23,587 bases of DNA from Balneolaceae bacterium UBA1514 (GCA_002323515.1 DCQQ01000023.1:1-23587), one strand, 5' to 3'. Numbered from the stretch's first letter, positions 1-8,578 are shown. Program-made: numbers and translations. The notes: generated by a model not told the origin, from the sequence alone.

Positions 1-57
1 TAGAGCAATCGGCTGTTAACCGATCGGTCGTTGGTTCGAATCCAACCCGGGGAGCCA
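1..57 (+). tRNA. tRNA-Asn(GTT), 5' end outside the window
   Basis: The anticodon loop reads ctGTTaa at 13-19, giving a GTT anticodon (Asn). The T arm is GTTGG-TTCGAAT-CCAAC, ending at 46. The 3' acceptor strand is ccgggga (47-53), followed by discriminator G54 and an encoded CCA at 55-57. The 5' acceptor strand and part of the D arm lie upstream of the window, so the gene is partial only because of the window edge. Confidence 0.93.
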
Positions 58-69
58 AATATTCCATCT

Positions 70-101
70 CTGCGAATATTTATTCTGTTCGTAGTTTTTT
101 T
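70..101 (+). terminator. Intrinsic terminator of tRNA-Asn
   Basis: CTGCGAA (70-76) can pair with TTCGTAG (88-94) as seven pairs including one G-U, and the stem runs straight into seven T residues (95-101). This is a standard rho-independent layout 12 bases after the tRNA CCA. An overlapping perfect repeat, AAATATTC (57-64) with GAATATTT (74-81), could form a competing hairpin but has no adjacent T-run. Confidence 0.7.
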
Positions 102-169
102 ATGTTTTGCAAATCCACTTTAGGCCCTTTATCAGCGTTTGACCGTCCAAATTAAAGCAGCTGTATCGT

Positions 170-1264
170 CTAGAATATCAAAGGAAAGCCTACGATAACA
201 AAAATAACCCACAGCAGATAGATGGGTAAATAGCCTCCAATAACCGAAAAAACAGAGCATATTGTTTCTCTACCCCGAATAACTTGGAAAATGCGATAGC
301 CAATAATGCATATGTGACCAAGCATTAACAAGTTTAGCCCAAACAAAGCTAGACGGTTAGGACTTAAACCGAATTCGAACAAACGATAGCCAATAGCAAA
401 TAGGGCAACGATATTATCAATAATGGTTAGCGTAGTAAGACCAAATAGTAAATAATGTTGAAATGTACTGTTTTGATCGTTTTTAAAGGAAAATAGGATA
501 AGCGCCATTACCATTAATAAAATGAGGTTAAAGACCAACAAGAATTCGCGATCATCAAATATAATTTTTTGACTTTGAGAAAGCATGATGGAAAAAATCA
601 GTAGTAAGACAAAGGCAGGAAGGGTAAAAAGCTTAGCAATTACCGGGGATATATTCTGAACCAAGTGCTTGTTGTTATGGACTAAGTAGAGGCTTAGAAC
701 TGGTATAACACCAATGCCCCAAATGCCAAAATCGAAGTATACATTTTCAATTCTCATATCAATGAGTTCAAAAAGAGTAATAGTTAATCCTGAAAATAAT
801 AAACCACTTATTAGAAGAAGTCCGCCCATAATAGCGACCTCCCCATTAAAACGAATGAAATCTATCCGATTTTCAGGGGACTTCCATTCACTATCTAGAT
901 AAGCCTTCCCGAAAAGAAACCATAGTACTACAGGGGCATGTAGGTAAACAGGTACGAAGACTGGATTTTCTAGGTCAATTGGAATAAGATTTAGGTAGCA
1001 AACCAAGCCTATCGCAATAACTAAAATAGGCCAATATTGCTCTAGGGATCGTTTGGATGTGTAAAGGGAATAACCTAGTAAGGCTGGAATACCTATGAAA
1101 CTAATGTTCCGAGCAAAATAATCGTCTTCGTCTAGGCCAAAAATAGAGGGTATTTTTAAGAGAAATCCAGTCAGTATGGCTATGCCAGTAACCACTAAAA
1201 TTTCTTGTCTGCTACCCCAAGAAATGCGAATGGCACTGTTCTTTTCGGAGGAATTAGGTGTCAT
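170..1264 (-). CDS. Polytopic inner-membrane protein, DUF4153-like
   Basis: This is a 364-residue protein made almost entirely of hydrophobic helices, about ten transmembrane segments, with a short polar N-terminus (MTPNSSEKNSAIR). The ATG at 1264 is clear. A C-terminal stretch with the pattern YRLFEFGLSPNRL resembles the 'R-x-x-EYGLTPNR' region I associate with DUF4153 membrane proteins. That match is from memory and is weak. There is no signal peptide, enzymatic motif or transporter signature, so the function is unknown. It is transcribed divergently from the tricorn-like protease across a 238-base gap in which I see no distinct operator or small gene. It ends about 70 bases past the tRNA terminator, on the opposite strand. 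Confidence 0.8.
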   Translation of the reverse strand: MTPNSSEKNSAIRISWGSRQEILVVTGIAILTGFLLKIPSIFGLDEDDYFARNISFIGIPALLGYSLYTSKRSLEQYWPILVIAIGLVCYLNLIPIDLENPVFVPVYLHAPVVLWFLFGKAYLDSEWKSPENRIDFIRFNGEVAIMGGLLLISGLLFSGLTITLFELIDMRIENVYFDFGIWGIGVIPVLSLYLVHNNKHLVQNISPVIAKLFTLPAFVLLLIFSIMLSQSQKIIFDDREFLLVFNLILLMVMALILFSFKNDQNSTFQHYLLFGLTTLTIIDNIVALFAIGYRLFEFGLSPNRLALFGLNLLMLGHICIIGYRIFQVIRGRETICSVFSVIGGYLPIYLLWVIFVIVGFPLIF

Positions 1265-1502
1265 GAAATCCTTAGTTCAATTAAGTGAAAGGATTATTTT
1301 GATCAAAAACAAAGTGATTTTACGAAAAAGTACTTTGAATAAAAAAGCTAATAAAAATCATGCTATTCTCCTATCACGATTAGACCGAGACTACATTTTC
1401 AAGGCTTATAATTTTGAGCTCGTTATGTGTCTTGTATTTGATTATGTTCTATGCATAACCTCAGGCTTCTGATAGTCAATTTTCATCAACTTTTACGGAA
1501 TC

Positions 1503-4500
1503 ATGAAAACTACATTATTCTCTTTACTCTTTAGTATCACCTCTTTAAGTCTCCTTGCACAAGTTTCCCCAGAATGGATGCGTTACCCTAGTGTTTCACC
1601 AGATGGTAGAACCATTGCATTTGTCTACCAAGGAGATATATATACCGTGTTACTCGAAGGTGGTCAGGCTGAACGCCTTACCTTTCAACTTGAAATGGAT
1701 GCACAACCTGTATGGAGTCCAGACGGTCAAAGTATCGCTTTTGCCTCTGAGCGTCATGGTAATTTTGATGTGTATGTGATGGATGCCAAAGGAGGGGAGG
1801 CAACTCGGTTGAGTTATCATTCGAATAATGAAATACCTCTTAGTTTTTCAGCGGATGGCCAAATGATTTATTTTGAAGCTCATCGCTTGGATAATTTGGT
1901 TAATAGGGAATATCCCACCTCTAGCCACACTGAATTATATTCGGTACCGGTTCAAGGGGGAGGTATTTCACAGGTTTTCAGTTTACCCGTGAAGGCGCTG
2001 AGTGAACGGGATAATAGGGGTTTTTTATATGAAGATATGCCAGGCAGAGAAGATGCATGGAGAAAACATCACCAATCGGCCGTTACTCACGATATTTGGC
2101 AATATAACCGATCTGAATCCAGTCATACAAAATTAACGGACTTTATTGGTGAAGATAGGAACCCAGTTTGGAATGGGGATGGCACAGCATTTTATTTTTT
2201 GAGTGAGCGTTCTGGAACGTTTAATGTTCATAAACAGAATCTTGCGAGTAGGCAGGTAGAACAACTTACCTACTTTGAAACACATCCAGTCCGCTTTTTA
2301 AGTGCAGCCACCACTGCCAATGGAGATGAGATATTGGTGTTTGGGTATCACGGTGAGCTTTTTACCATGCAATTGGGTCAACAGCCCTCTATGGTGCCAG
2401 TCACTATACGAACCCAGCAGGTGACCAGTGGGCAAGAGCGAATTATGATCAATGGTGGGGTATCGGAAATGGCAATTAGTCCTAATGGCAAGGAAATGGC
2501 ATTCATTGCTCGCGGGGAGGTATTTGTGACCTCATTGGATGGTTCATTGACCAAGAGATTGACCTCAACTTCAGAAAATGAACGGTTTGTTGAATTTAGT
2601 CCGGATGGGAAATCGGTGGTCTATGCGTCTGAACGAAACGGAAAATGGAGTATTTTTCAGACTAAGGTGGTGCGTGCGGAGGAACCATTTTTTTACGCGG
2701 CTACTTTGTTGCAGGAAGAGGCATTAATTAGCAACGAAAAAGATAATTATCTGCCTCAGTTTTCTCCCGATGGATCACAAATTGCTTTTGTGGAAGATCG
2801 AAGAACCATTAAAGTGCGGAATATAGACAGTGGGGATGAGGTAGTGTTATTGGACGAAACTCAACTTTTTCATATGCGCGATGGGGATAAATATTTTTCT
2901 TGGAGCCCAGATAGTAAATGGTTGTTAGTGGAGTTTGACCAACTTCTTAATAATGCGGATGTCTATCTGTTAGACGCTTCTGCTAAGCAAGATCCTAAAG
3001 CGTTAGTAAATAGTGGGTACTACGATCGTATGCCGAAGTGGGTACAAAATGGTAAGCAGATGATCTGGATGAGCAACCGAAACGGTCTTAAAAGTTATGC
3101 TACTAGTGGCAGTACAGAATATGATGTCTATTCTATGTTTTTTACCCAAAAAGGGTGGGATGAATTTAATTTAAGTGAGGAGCAATATAAGCTCAAGAAG
3201 GCCATTGAAGAAGCACAGTCTGAGCAAGAAATTGATGAGGAGAGTAGCGTTGAAAAAGAGGCGAAGAAAATCTTAGAAAGGAGAAATAGCAAGGCTAAAA
3301 ATGTGGTTAAAGGCGAGGCGCAAGTTATTCAACAGCGCAAAGACAAAGAGGTAGAGGAGCTGCAATTTGACTGGGATAATCTCGTTGACAGAGTTGCTAA
3401 ATTAACCATTCACTCCTCTCGAATGAGCGATGCCGTACTGAGTAAGGATGGCAGCACCTTATATTATTTAACCCGCTTCGACGGAGGCTACGATTTGTGG
3501 AGTACCAAATTAAGAAGCAGAGAAACTAAAGTAGCTATATCGCTGGATGGATCTTCTGGTGAGCTAATGTGGGACACAGAGCAGGAACAATTATTTTTGC
3601 TTAGCGGTGGTCGCATAACAAAGTTGGATCCAGAAAAAGGCACAAAAACAACGGTATCTATTGCCTCTGAAACCTCTATAGATGCCCATCAGGAACGCTT
3701 GGCAATGTTTGATCACATCGCCCTCAGAACCTCTAAAATATTTTATGAACCTACTTTTCACGGTGTTGATTGGCCCATGATGGTTCAGGAGTACCGTACG
3801 AAAGTAGATGACCTAGGCCATGATTATGAGTTTGCTGAATTAATAAGTGAACTCGTTGGGGAGCTAAATGTATCGCATGCAGGCGGGCGTTACCGAGGAG
3901 TTTCTGGGGGAGATGAAACTGCATCCTTAGGTATTTTTATGGACTATACGCATCAGGGTGATGGCATCAAGATAAGTGAGCTTGTGCAAGGAGGGCCATT
4001 GGATAAGGCTAGCTTAGAGATTGAAGTAGGAGATATTATCCAAAAAATTGACGGAGAACCGGTAACGGCCGATAAAGACTGGGCTTTGTACTTGAATCAC
4101 AAGGCTGGAAAAATGGTTTTATTAACCGTAACTAATGATTCGGGTAAAAATGAGCGAGAATTTACTGTACTGCCCATCACTCAGGGAGCGTTTAATGGCC
4201 TTTTATACAACCGATTTGTGGAGATTAATGAACAAGAAGTACTTGATCGTAGTAATGGACGCCTAGGTTACGTTCATATTTCGGGTATGGGAGATCGTCA
4301 ATTTCGAGATGTCATAGATCGTATGCTTGGAAAGCATTATGATAAAGAGGCCATCGTTGTAGATGCTAGAAACAATGGAGGTGGCGACTTAGTAGCCGAC
4401 TTGCAAATGTTCTTTACGGGTACTCGGTTTTTGACCTATGCCACCGAGCAAATGGTCGTGGGAGGGGAGCCGACTTCGCGTTGGACCAAGCCCATTATCG

Positions 4501-4811
4501 GTTTATTTAATGAAGATATGTATAGTGATGGTCACTGCTATGCGAGCGCCTTTTCGGATTTGAACTTAGGAACTATGGTTGGTACTCCTGTGCCAGGTAC
4601 CTGTAGTTTTGCTGGCTGGGAAGGGCTGCCCAACGGAAGCGTTTGGGGTGTAGTACCGGTGAGTGCAAAAAACAAAGCAGGTGAATGGTTAGAAAATAAC
4701 CAAACCATGCCGGATCTATTCGTTCAAAATGAACCAGCTGTAATGAGTTCCGGACGCGATGAACAATTAGAAGCGGCCATTGAACAGATGCTAAAAGAAT
4801 TAGAGCAGTAG
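1503..4811 (+). CDS. Secreted tricorn-type protease (peptidase S41) with WD40-like propellers and PDZ domain
   Basis: This 1102-residue protein begins with a Sec signal peptide (MKTTLFSLLFSITSLSLLAQ), so it is probably periplasmic, unlike archaeal cytosolic tricorn. Residues about 20-760 hold repeated PD40/TolB-type blades ('SPDG', 'FSPDGSQIAFV', 'SWSPDSKW'), interrupted near 570-630 by a charged, probably helical insertion. A tricorn C1-like region follows, then a PDZ domain (about 810-895) and the S41 core. The likely catalytic residues are H792 in NVSHAGG, S1008 in YSDGH with D1009 at the oxyanion site, and E1064 in WLENNQTMPD, matching the tricorn His, Ser and Glu positions by motif. The expected role is degradation of oligopeptides or misfolded proteins; the substrate is unknown. 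The protein is of usual length for this family in Bacteroidota. Confidence 0.93.
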   Translation: MKTTLFSLLFSITSLSLLAQVSPEWMRYPSVSPDGRTIAFVYQGDIYTVLLEGGQAERLTFQLEMDAQPVWSPDGQSIAFASERHGNFDVYVMDAKGGEATRLSYHSNNEIPLSFSADGQMIYFEAHRLDNLVNREYPTSSHTELYSVPVQGGGISQVFSLPVKALSERDNRGFLYEDMPGREDAWRKHHQSAVTHDIWQYNRSESSHTKLTDFIGEDRNPVWNGDGTAFYFLSERSGTFNVHKQNLASRQVEQLTYFETHPVRFLSAATTANGDEILVFGYHGELFTMQLGQQPSMVPVTIRTQQVTSGQERIMINGGVSEMAISPNGKEMAFIARGEVFVTSLDGSLTKRLTSTSENERFVEFSPDGKSVVYASERNGKWSIFQTKVVRAEEPFFYAATLLQEEALISNEKDNYLPQFSPDGSQIAFVEDRRTIKVRNIDSGDEVVLLDETQLFHMRDGDKYFSWSPDSKWLLVEFDQLLNNADVYLLDASAKQDPKALVNSGYYDRMPKWVQNGKQMIWMSNRNGLKSYATSGSTEYDVYSMFFTQKGWDEFNLSEEQYKLKKAIEEAQSEQEIDEESSVEKEAKKILERRNSKAKNVVKGEAQVIQQRKDKEVEELQFDWDNLVDRVAKLTIHSSRMSDAVLSKDGSTLYYLTRFDGGYDLWSTKLRSRETKVAISLDGSSGELMWDTEQEQLFLLSGGRITKLDPEKGTKTTVSIASETSIDAHQERLAMFDHIALRTSKIFYEPTFHGVDWPMMVQEYRTKVDDLGHDYEFAELISELVGELNVSHAGGRYRGVSGGDETASLGIFMDYTHQGDGIKISELVQGGPLDKASLEIEVGDIIQKIDGEPVTADKDWALYLNHKAGKMVLLTVTNDSGKNEREFTVLPITQGAFNGLLYNRFVEINEQEVLDRSNGRLGYVHISGMGDRQFRDVIDRMLGKHYDKEAIVVDARNNGGGDLVADLQMFFTGTRFLTYATEQMVVGGEPTSRWTKPIIGLFNEDMYSDGHCYASAFSDLNLGTMVGTPVPGTCSFAGWEGLPNGSVWGVVPVSAKNKAGEWLENNQTMPDLFVQNEPAVMSSGRDEQLEAAIEQMLKELEQ

Positions 4812-4883
4812 TAGGAGCTACCGTAGCAGTAGGAATAGCTGATTTTGCTCTATAATGTAGAAGTCTTGCTATACTACTTGCTC
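4803..4883. terminator. Possible bidirectional termination structure between convergent genes
   Basis: GAGCAGTAGTA (4803-4813) and TACTACTTGCTC (4872-4883) are complementary apart from one extra T. They bracket the gap between the ends of the tricorn-like gene (+) and the arsC-like gene (-), and TTTT follows on the plus strand. The roughly 58-base loop is long and both arms lie partly in coding sequence, so this may be coincidence. Confidence 0.25.
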
Positions 4884-5549
4884 TTTTACTTCGCACATTA
4901 AGTACAGCATTTCAGTGGCTATCTGTTCACTTCGCTGGTCATAGGTAGTAGATTCAAGGGGGGTTCCGTCCGATATCTTAGGATCTTCATAGGTAATGGT
5001 ATGTCGTTTACTAGCGCCTACTACAACAGGGCATGCATCATCCGCTTCAGAGCAGGTCATAATAGCTATATAGTTATCCTTAGGATTTGGTGTCTGATTA
5101 TACACCTTTGAAAAGCATCGCTCGGGTGGGTGTTCGGTTGAATACCGGACTAAATAAACCGGATTGTATTCGGCACTATTGGACTCGATATTGACTTGAA
5201 ATCCCGCTCGAGTTAGAGCTGTAATGGTATTAGGGTGCATTGCAGTGGCTTGTGTTCCGCCAGAGTAACACTCTAATAAGGGCAGCTTTAGATGATTTGC
5301 TATTACGGTTGCCCATATATGGACTAGGTGGCTACGGCGAGAATTATGCGTACAAATAAAATTCAATTGAGGTGTTTTTTTCGCGGCTATTTCTGCTGCA
5401 ATCTCTTTTGAAAGTGGAAGCAGAAGGTTTTTGCGATCCGTTGGTAAATCGTCAATTCTTGAACTGCAGGTTAGAATGTAGCTAGTCAATTTTGGGAGCA
5501 CGATATTTATTGAAAAAGGTTTAAAGTTCTTGTTGGTCGATGTAATCAA
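4869..5549 (-). CDS. ArsC-like arsenate reductase / low-molecular-weight protein tyrosine phosphatase
   Basis: The product is a cytoplasmic enzyme of the LMW-PTPase/ArsC fold. The phosphate-binding loop is C66-THNSR-R72 (Cx5R), followed by the S73-H74 seen in arsenate reductases of this type. The C-terminal part carries C166 and C173 (TCSEADDACP) and the D189 motif YEDPK, typical of the Bacteroidota family, which often sits with arsenic-resistance genes. No arsR, arsB or acr3 gene is in view. The start is uncertain: there is no ATG near the N-terminus. The widest start is TTG at 5549 (226 residues). GTG at 5501 would give 210 residues, closer to my recollection of family length. The frame is open to about 5666 with no ATG. 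Arsenate versus phosphotyrosine specificity cannot be settled from sequence alone. Confidence 0.83.
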   Translation of the reverse strand: MITSTNKNFKPFSINIVLPKLTSYILTCSSRIDDLPTDRKNLLLPLSKEIAAEIAAKKTPQLNFICTHNSRRSHLVHIWATVIANHLKLPLLECYSGGTQATAMHPNTITALTRAGFQVNIESNSAEYNPVYLVRYSTEHPPERCFSKVYNQTPNPKDNYIAIMTCSEADDACPVVVGASKRHTITYEDPKISDGTPLESTTYDQRSEQIATEMLYLMCEVKEQVV

Positions 5550-5550
5550 G

Positions 5551-5576
5551 GACCCTAGGCTGTTTAAATCTAGGTC
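5551..5576. promoter_or_regulatory. Inverted repeat upstream of arsC-like gene
   Basis: GACCCTAG (5551-5558) and CTAGGTC (5570-5576) are complementary except for one extra C, separated by 11 bases. They lie just upstream of the earliest plausible start of the arsC-like gene. The size and spacing would suit a dimeric repressor or a small hairpin. No regulator gene is nearby and the repeat does not match an ArsR site I can recall. Confidence 0.25.
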
Positions 5577-5717
5577 GCCAATGGCTAATGGCTTGTTGAT
5601 GATAGTTGAAGATGTTTTAAGACTTTGAATATACGGAAGTGAATCATTTTGTATTTTAAGACATTATTAAATGACTATATAAACAAGGAATTACAAAGAA
5701 AATTTAAAGCAGCTTTT

Positions 5718-6096
5718 ATGAATAAAGAGCAATCTACTTCATCCTCAGGAGATGTTAGTTATAAGGTTAATGAAGAGGCGAAATGCCCGGTAACTGGCCT
5801 TTACTCGGTTGGAAGTGCATCAACCGGTCCCGCGATGCATAAAGCCGTGGGTAAAGGCCCATCTAACAGAGATTGGTAGCCCAATTGGCTAAGTTTACAC
5901 ATATTACGACAACATTCAAACCTCTCAAATCCTATGGCTGATGGATTTGACTATGCCGAAGCTTTTTGAGTCCCTACCCTATGAGAAGGTAAAACAGGAT
6001 ATTTTTGATGTAATGAAGGATTCAAAAGATTGGTGGCCTAAAGATTATGGTCATTACGGACCATTCTTTATTCGTATGGCCTGGCATAGCGCAGGC
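5718..6096 (+). pseudogene. katG: Catalase-peroxidase (KatG) N-terminal fragment, inactivated
   Basis: From ATG 5718 the translation begins MNKEQSTSS and runs through KCPVTG and PSNRDW. The family continues DWWPNQL; here the second Trp codon is TAG (5877-5879). Past the stop the same frame encodes [16 protein letters not shown] and DGFDYAEAF, then meets TGA at 5967 because of one extra T in the run 5963-5967. In the +1 frame the homology resumes: [16 protein letters not shown], then RMAWHSAG, containing the distal Arg (6073-6075), Trp (6082-6084) and His (6085-6087). Homology stops at about 6096, where an unrelated XRE fragment begins. The rest of the gene, about 600 residues including the proximal haem His, is absent. 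A longer reading of this frame from TTG 5649 is probably not the real start. Confidence 0.9.
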
Positions 6097-6226
6097 AGTT
6101 GGGGTCTCTAGGCAGGCGATCAATGCCATTGAAACTGGAAAATTCAATCCAAGCCTAGAAACAGCATTCCGTTTAAGTAAACTTTTTGGGGTAGCTATCG
6201 AAGAAATTTTCGAACTAGTTCATTAG
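6095..6226 (+). pseudogene. C-terminal fragment of an XRE/Cro-type HTH regulator
   Basis: The frame ending at TAG 6224-6226 encodes [20 protein letters not shown] followed by ETAFRLSKLFGVAIEEIF. This is the recognition helix and C-terminal half of the short (about 70-residue) XRE regulators of the YozG/YgzD kind, whose usual text is LGVSRQTINAIENGKYxPSL. The N-terminal half is missing and is replaced by the katG remnant in a different frame, with no start codon or RBS of its own. GCAGGC occurs on both sides of the join (6091-6096 and 6112-6117). It is best read as the second half of a deletion or recombination junction, not a working gene. Confidence 0.82.
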
Positions 6227-6268
6227 TAATTCTCAATTGCTGCGGTTGTCTATGTAAGGAATGGATTA

Positions 6269-7675
6269 TTATTTATTCCAGAGTGCGTCCATGTCCTCCA
6301 ATTCTAACCCTTTGGTTTCTTGAACCATTTTAGCAATAAATACTACCGATACAACAGCAAAGAAAGCATAGATGCCATACGCGCCAGTTAGTCCTATTCC
6401 AGTAAGAAGAATTGGGAAACTTATGGTAATACCAAAGTTTGCAAGCCATTGAGCAAGTCCAGCAATAGAAAGTCCGGAACCTCGCATTTGATTAGGGAAC
6501 ATTTCACCCAACATTACCCACATAACAGGGCCCCAAGAGCCATTGAATAAAGCTACGTATAAGTTAGCGGCTATTAATGCTACGGTCCCGTATGGATCAG
6601 GCAAGCTTATTTGGCCTTCAGCATTGGTGAATGCATTTGAAAATGCAACACTCATAATTGTAAGGGTTATTACCATCCCAACAGATCCCCAAAACAGTAG
6701 AGGTTTACGCCCAATTTTGTCTACTAATGCAATAGATATTGCAACAGCACCAATACTTACTGCCCCAGATATAACATTAATCATTAGGGCATCACCTTCA
6801 GAAAACCCAACCGATTGCCAAAGAACAGCACCATAATAAAAGACTACATTGATTCCTACGAGTTGTTGGAAGGTTGCTAAGCCCAAGGCTACCCATACTA
6901 TTGGATGAACTTTTTTAGTACTTTGGAGAATTAAATCGGATAGAGAAGGTGCTTTTTGATCTTGTAAAGATTCTTGGATTTTTGCAAGTTTCGCCTCGAT
7001 TTCTTCATCGGAGAATAGTTTTTGTAGTACGGCTTTAGCCTCATCTATCTTGCCAACAAGTACAAAATACCGTGGACTTTCGGGGATGAAAAAGAGTAAA
7101 AAGAAAAATAGAAAAGCGGGTACCAACTCAACCCAAAACATCCACCTCCAAGTGGAATACCCCAACCAGAACTCAGCTTGGGTGGAGCCTGCAATTTCGG
7201 CAAGAAAATAGTTACTCACGAATGCTAAAAATAGACCTATAATAATGGCTACTTGTTGGATAGAAGATAATCTACCCCTGAGATGAGCCGGAGCAATTTC
7301 ACTAATGTATGCCGGTGAGAGTACTGAAGCCGCACCCACTGCCAGTCCACCAATAATTCGATAAATAACAAATTCAGACGAGCCTTGTGCAATACCACTA
7401 CCAAAGGCTGAGATAATGAAAAATGCGGCGGCAACGATTAATATGGATCGCCGTCCAAACCGATCGGCCATTCTTCCAGCAAAAAAGGCGCCAATGGCAC
7501 AACCTAACAGCATTGAGGCTACGTTAAAGCCCGTACCTGCGCTGCTAGAATTAAAACTTTCCTGAAGCCCATCGACCGTTCCATTTATGACCCCACTATC
7601 AAATCCAAAGAGTAAACCACCCAGAGTGGCGACTAGGGTAATTGCAGCTATATAAAACGAATGATTTTTTGCCAT
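6269..7675 (-). CDS. MFS sugar porter (XylE/GalP-like sugar:H+ symporter)
   Basis: This 468-residue protein has twelve predicted transmembrane helices and the full sugar porter signature set. It has GFDSGV in helix 1 (Asp26, the proton-coupling position in XylE), GRMADRFGRR in the helix 2-3 loop, PESPRYF after helix 6, QQLVGINVVFYYG in helix 7, DKIGRKPLL in the helix 8-9 loop, EMFPNQMRG, and a final QETKG. Length is normal and ATG 7675 is clear. It probably imports a monosaccharide by proton symport. The exact sugar (xylose, glucose, galactose) cannot be told. No sugar kinase or isomerase adjoins it, so context does not help. It lies downstream of the potassium channel gene on the same strand after 126 bases, probably with its own promoter. 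Confidence 0.92.
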   Translation of the reverse strand: MAKNHSFYIAAITLVATLGGLLFGFDSGVINGTVDGLQESFNSSSAGTGFNVASMLLGCAIGAFFAGRMADRFGRRSILIVAAAFFIISAFGSGIAQGSSEFVIYRIIGGLAVGAASVLSPAYISEIAPAHLRGRLSSIQQVAIIIGLFLAFVSNYFLAEIAGSTQAEFWLGYSTWRWMFWVELVPAFLFFFLLFFIPESPRYFVLVGKIDEAKAVLQKLFSDEEIEAKLAKIQESLQDQKAPSLSDLILQSTKKVHPIVWVALGLATFQQLVGINVVFYYGAVLWQSVGFSEGDALMINVISGAVSIGAVAISIALVDKIGRKPLLFWGSVGMVITLTIMSVAFSNAFTNAEGQISLPDPYGTVALIAANLYVALFNGSWGPVMWVMLGEMFPNQMRGSGLSIAGLAQWLANFGITISFPILLTGIGLTGAYGIYAFFAVVSVVFIAKMVQETKGLELEDMDALWNK

Positions 7676-7746
7676 AATAGAACGTTATTTATTGGTTAGT
7701 GAGTGTTATATCTACGTAAGCAAAGGGGTAGACATGTAGGTATTAT

Positions 7747-7779
7747 CTGCTTTAGTCTTATAAAATAATACTAAATCAG
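7747..7779. promoter_or_regulatory. 33-base imperfect inverted repeat upstream of the sugar porter
   Basis: CTGcTTTAGT (7747-7756) pairs with ACTAAAtCAG (7770-7779): nine complementary positions with one mismatch around a 13-base AT-rich centre. It lies between the end of the channel gene and the start of the sugar porter, both on the minus strand. There is no T-tract on the minus strand after it, so an operator is likelier than a terminator. The regulator is unknown. Confidence 0.3.
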
Positions 7780-7801
7780 CTTACAGGACAAGCAAAGTAC
7801 G

Positions 7802-8578
7802 TTATTTTTCTTTCCAATACCTCTGAATATCAAAACCTTCATTTACTAGTATTGCATGAAGTATATCTTGACTTTTCATAGGTATGATGGTTCTAGGTAA
7901 ATGTTTTATTAAAAGATGTTCAGGATTGATTAATTCAACATAGATAGGTGCATGTGAATTTTTTCGCATGATACGGCTAACCACATGTAATGTTTTTACA
8001 TCGGGATCGGTAAAACGGATATTTTCAAAAACAAAAATGGCAGAGGCTGCTTTAATGTTAGCTTTTATTTGTACATCAGGGCTTACGGGTACTCCTCTTA
8101 TAAAGTGACAATCCGGGTAAGGTCGAGTTTCTATAAGGGAACCGATTACTACTCGATCTATATCTTTAGTTTTTTCATATTCCCTAAAGGCATGGATTAA
8201 TTCATCTGCATAGGCGGTGTACTCACAAATGACAATGTGATTTTTTCCTTTGTAGGGTAATAAGCCATTTTCTTCTTGGGAGAATCGTTTTTTGACCCAC
8301 TCAAGAATGAGTGAAATGGTATGAGTGTATCCGAAAATCCCTATAACAATGGCGATAACACCGGCGACTCGCCCCAAATCGGTACTAGGAGTAATATCAC
8401 CATAGCCAACGGTGGTAGATGTGACAACCCACCACCAAATTACATCCGTAAAGTTATCAATTTCATTTTTACCCTGCTCAGCTACCCAGAATAAAATGGT
8501 GGTTCCAACAAAACTCAGCACAAATAAGCGTGCTAGAAACCAAAGTTCTTTTTTTAAATTGGTGTCTGGATTGAACAT
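7802..8578 (-). CDS. Two-helix potassium channel with degenerate RCK-like cytoplasmic domain
   Basis: Two transmembrane helices flank a pore loop with the potassium selectivity filter TVGYGD (residues 56-61). The cytoplasmic part (from about 107) begins HIVICEYTAYADELI, placed where RCK/TrkA-N domains have a first beta strand and GxGxxG, but the glycines are absent, so ordinary NAD binding is doubtful. Later sequence (HFIRGVPVSPD, ASAIFVF, THxVSRIMRK-like stretches) fits the remaining RCK strands. Total length is 258 residues from ATG 8578; a TTG at 8599 would add seven residues (MPKNITE). Neither start has a visible RBS. It probably conducts K+ across the inner membrane, gated by an unknown cytoplasmic signal. 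It is divergent from rmuC across about 200 bases with no other gene. Confidence 0.9.
   Translation of the reverse strand: MFNPDTNLKKELWFLARLFVLSFVGTTILFWVAEQGKNEIDNFTDVIWWWVVTSTTVGYGDITPSTDLGRVAGVIAIVIGIFGYTHTISLILEWVKKRFSQEENGLLPYKGKNHIVICEYTAYADELIHAFREYEKTKDIDRVVIGSLIETRPYPDCHFIRGVPVSPDVQIKANIKAASAIFVFENIRFTDPDVKTLHVVSRIMRKNSHAPIYVELINPEHLLIKHLPRTIIPMKSQDILHAILVNEGFDIQRYWKEK

Noticed and set aside
1..57. tRNA-Asn as an integration site for a mobile element
   Set aside because: No integrase and no second copy of the tRNA 3' end is visible in the window; the neighbouring genes look chromosomal.
1176..1472. Plus-strand open frame of 98 codons in the divergent promoter region
   Set aside because: Its first third is antisense to the start of the membrane protein gene and the rest is AT-rich spacer; no recognisable protein pattern or RBS.
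4573..4896. 107-codon minus-strand frame over the end of the tricorn-like gene
   Set aside because: Antisense to the well-supported S41 domain and overlaps the arsC-like gene; arginine/leucine-rich shadow composition.
5649..5717. N-terminal extension of the katG remnant from TTG 5649
   Set aside because: KatG proteins start with a short polar segment like MNKEQSTSS, encoded from ATG 5718; the extension has no family similarity that I can see.
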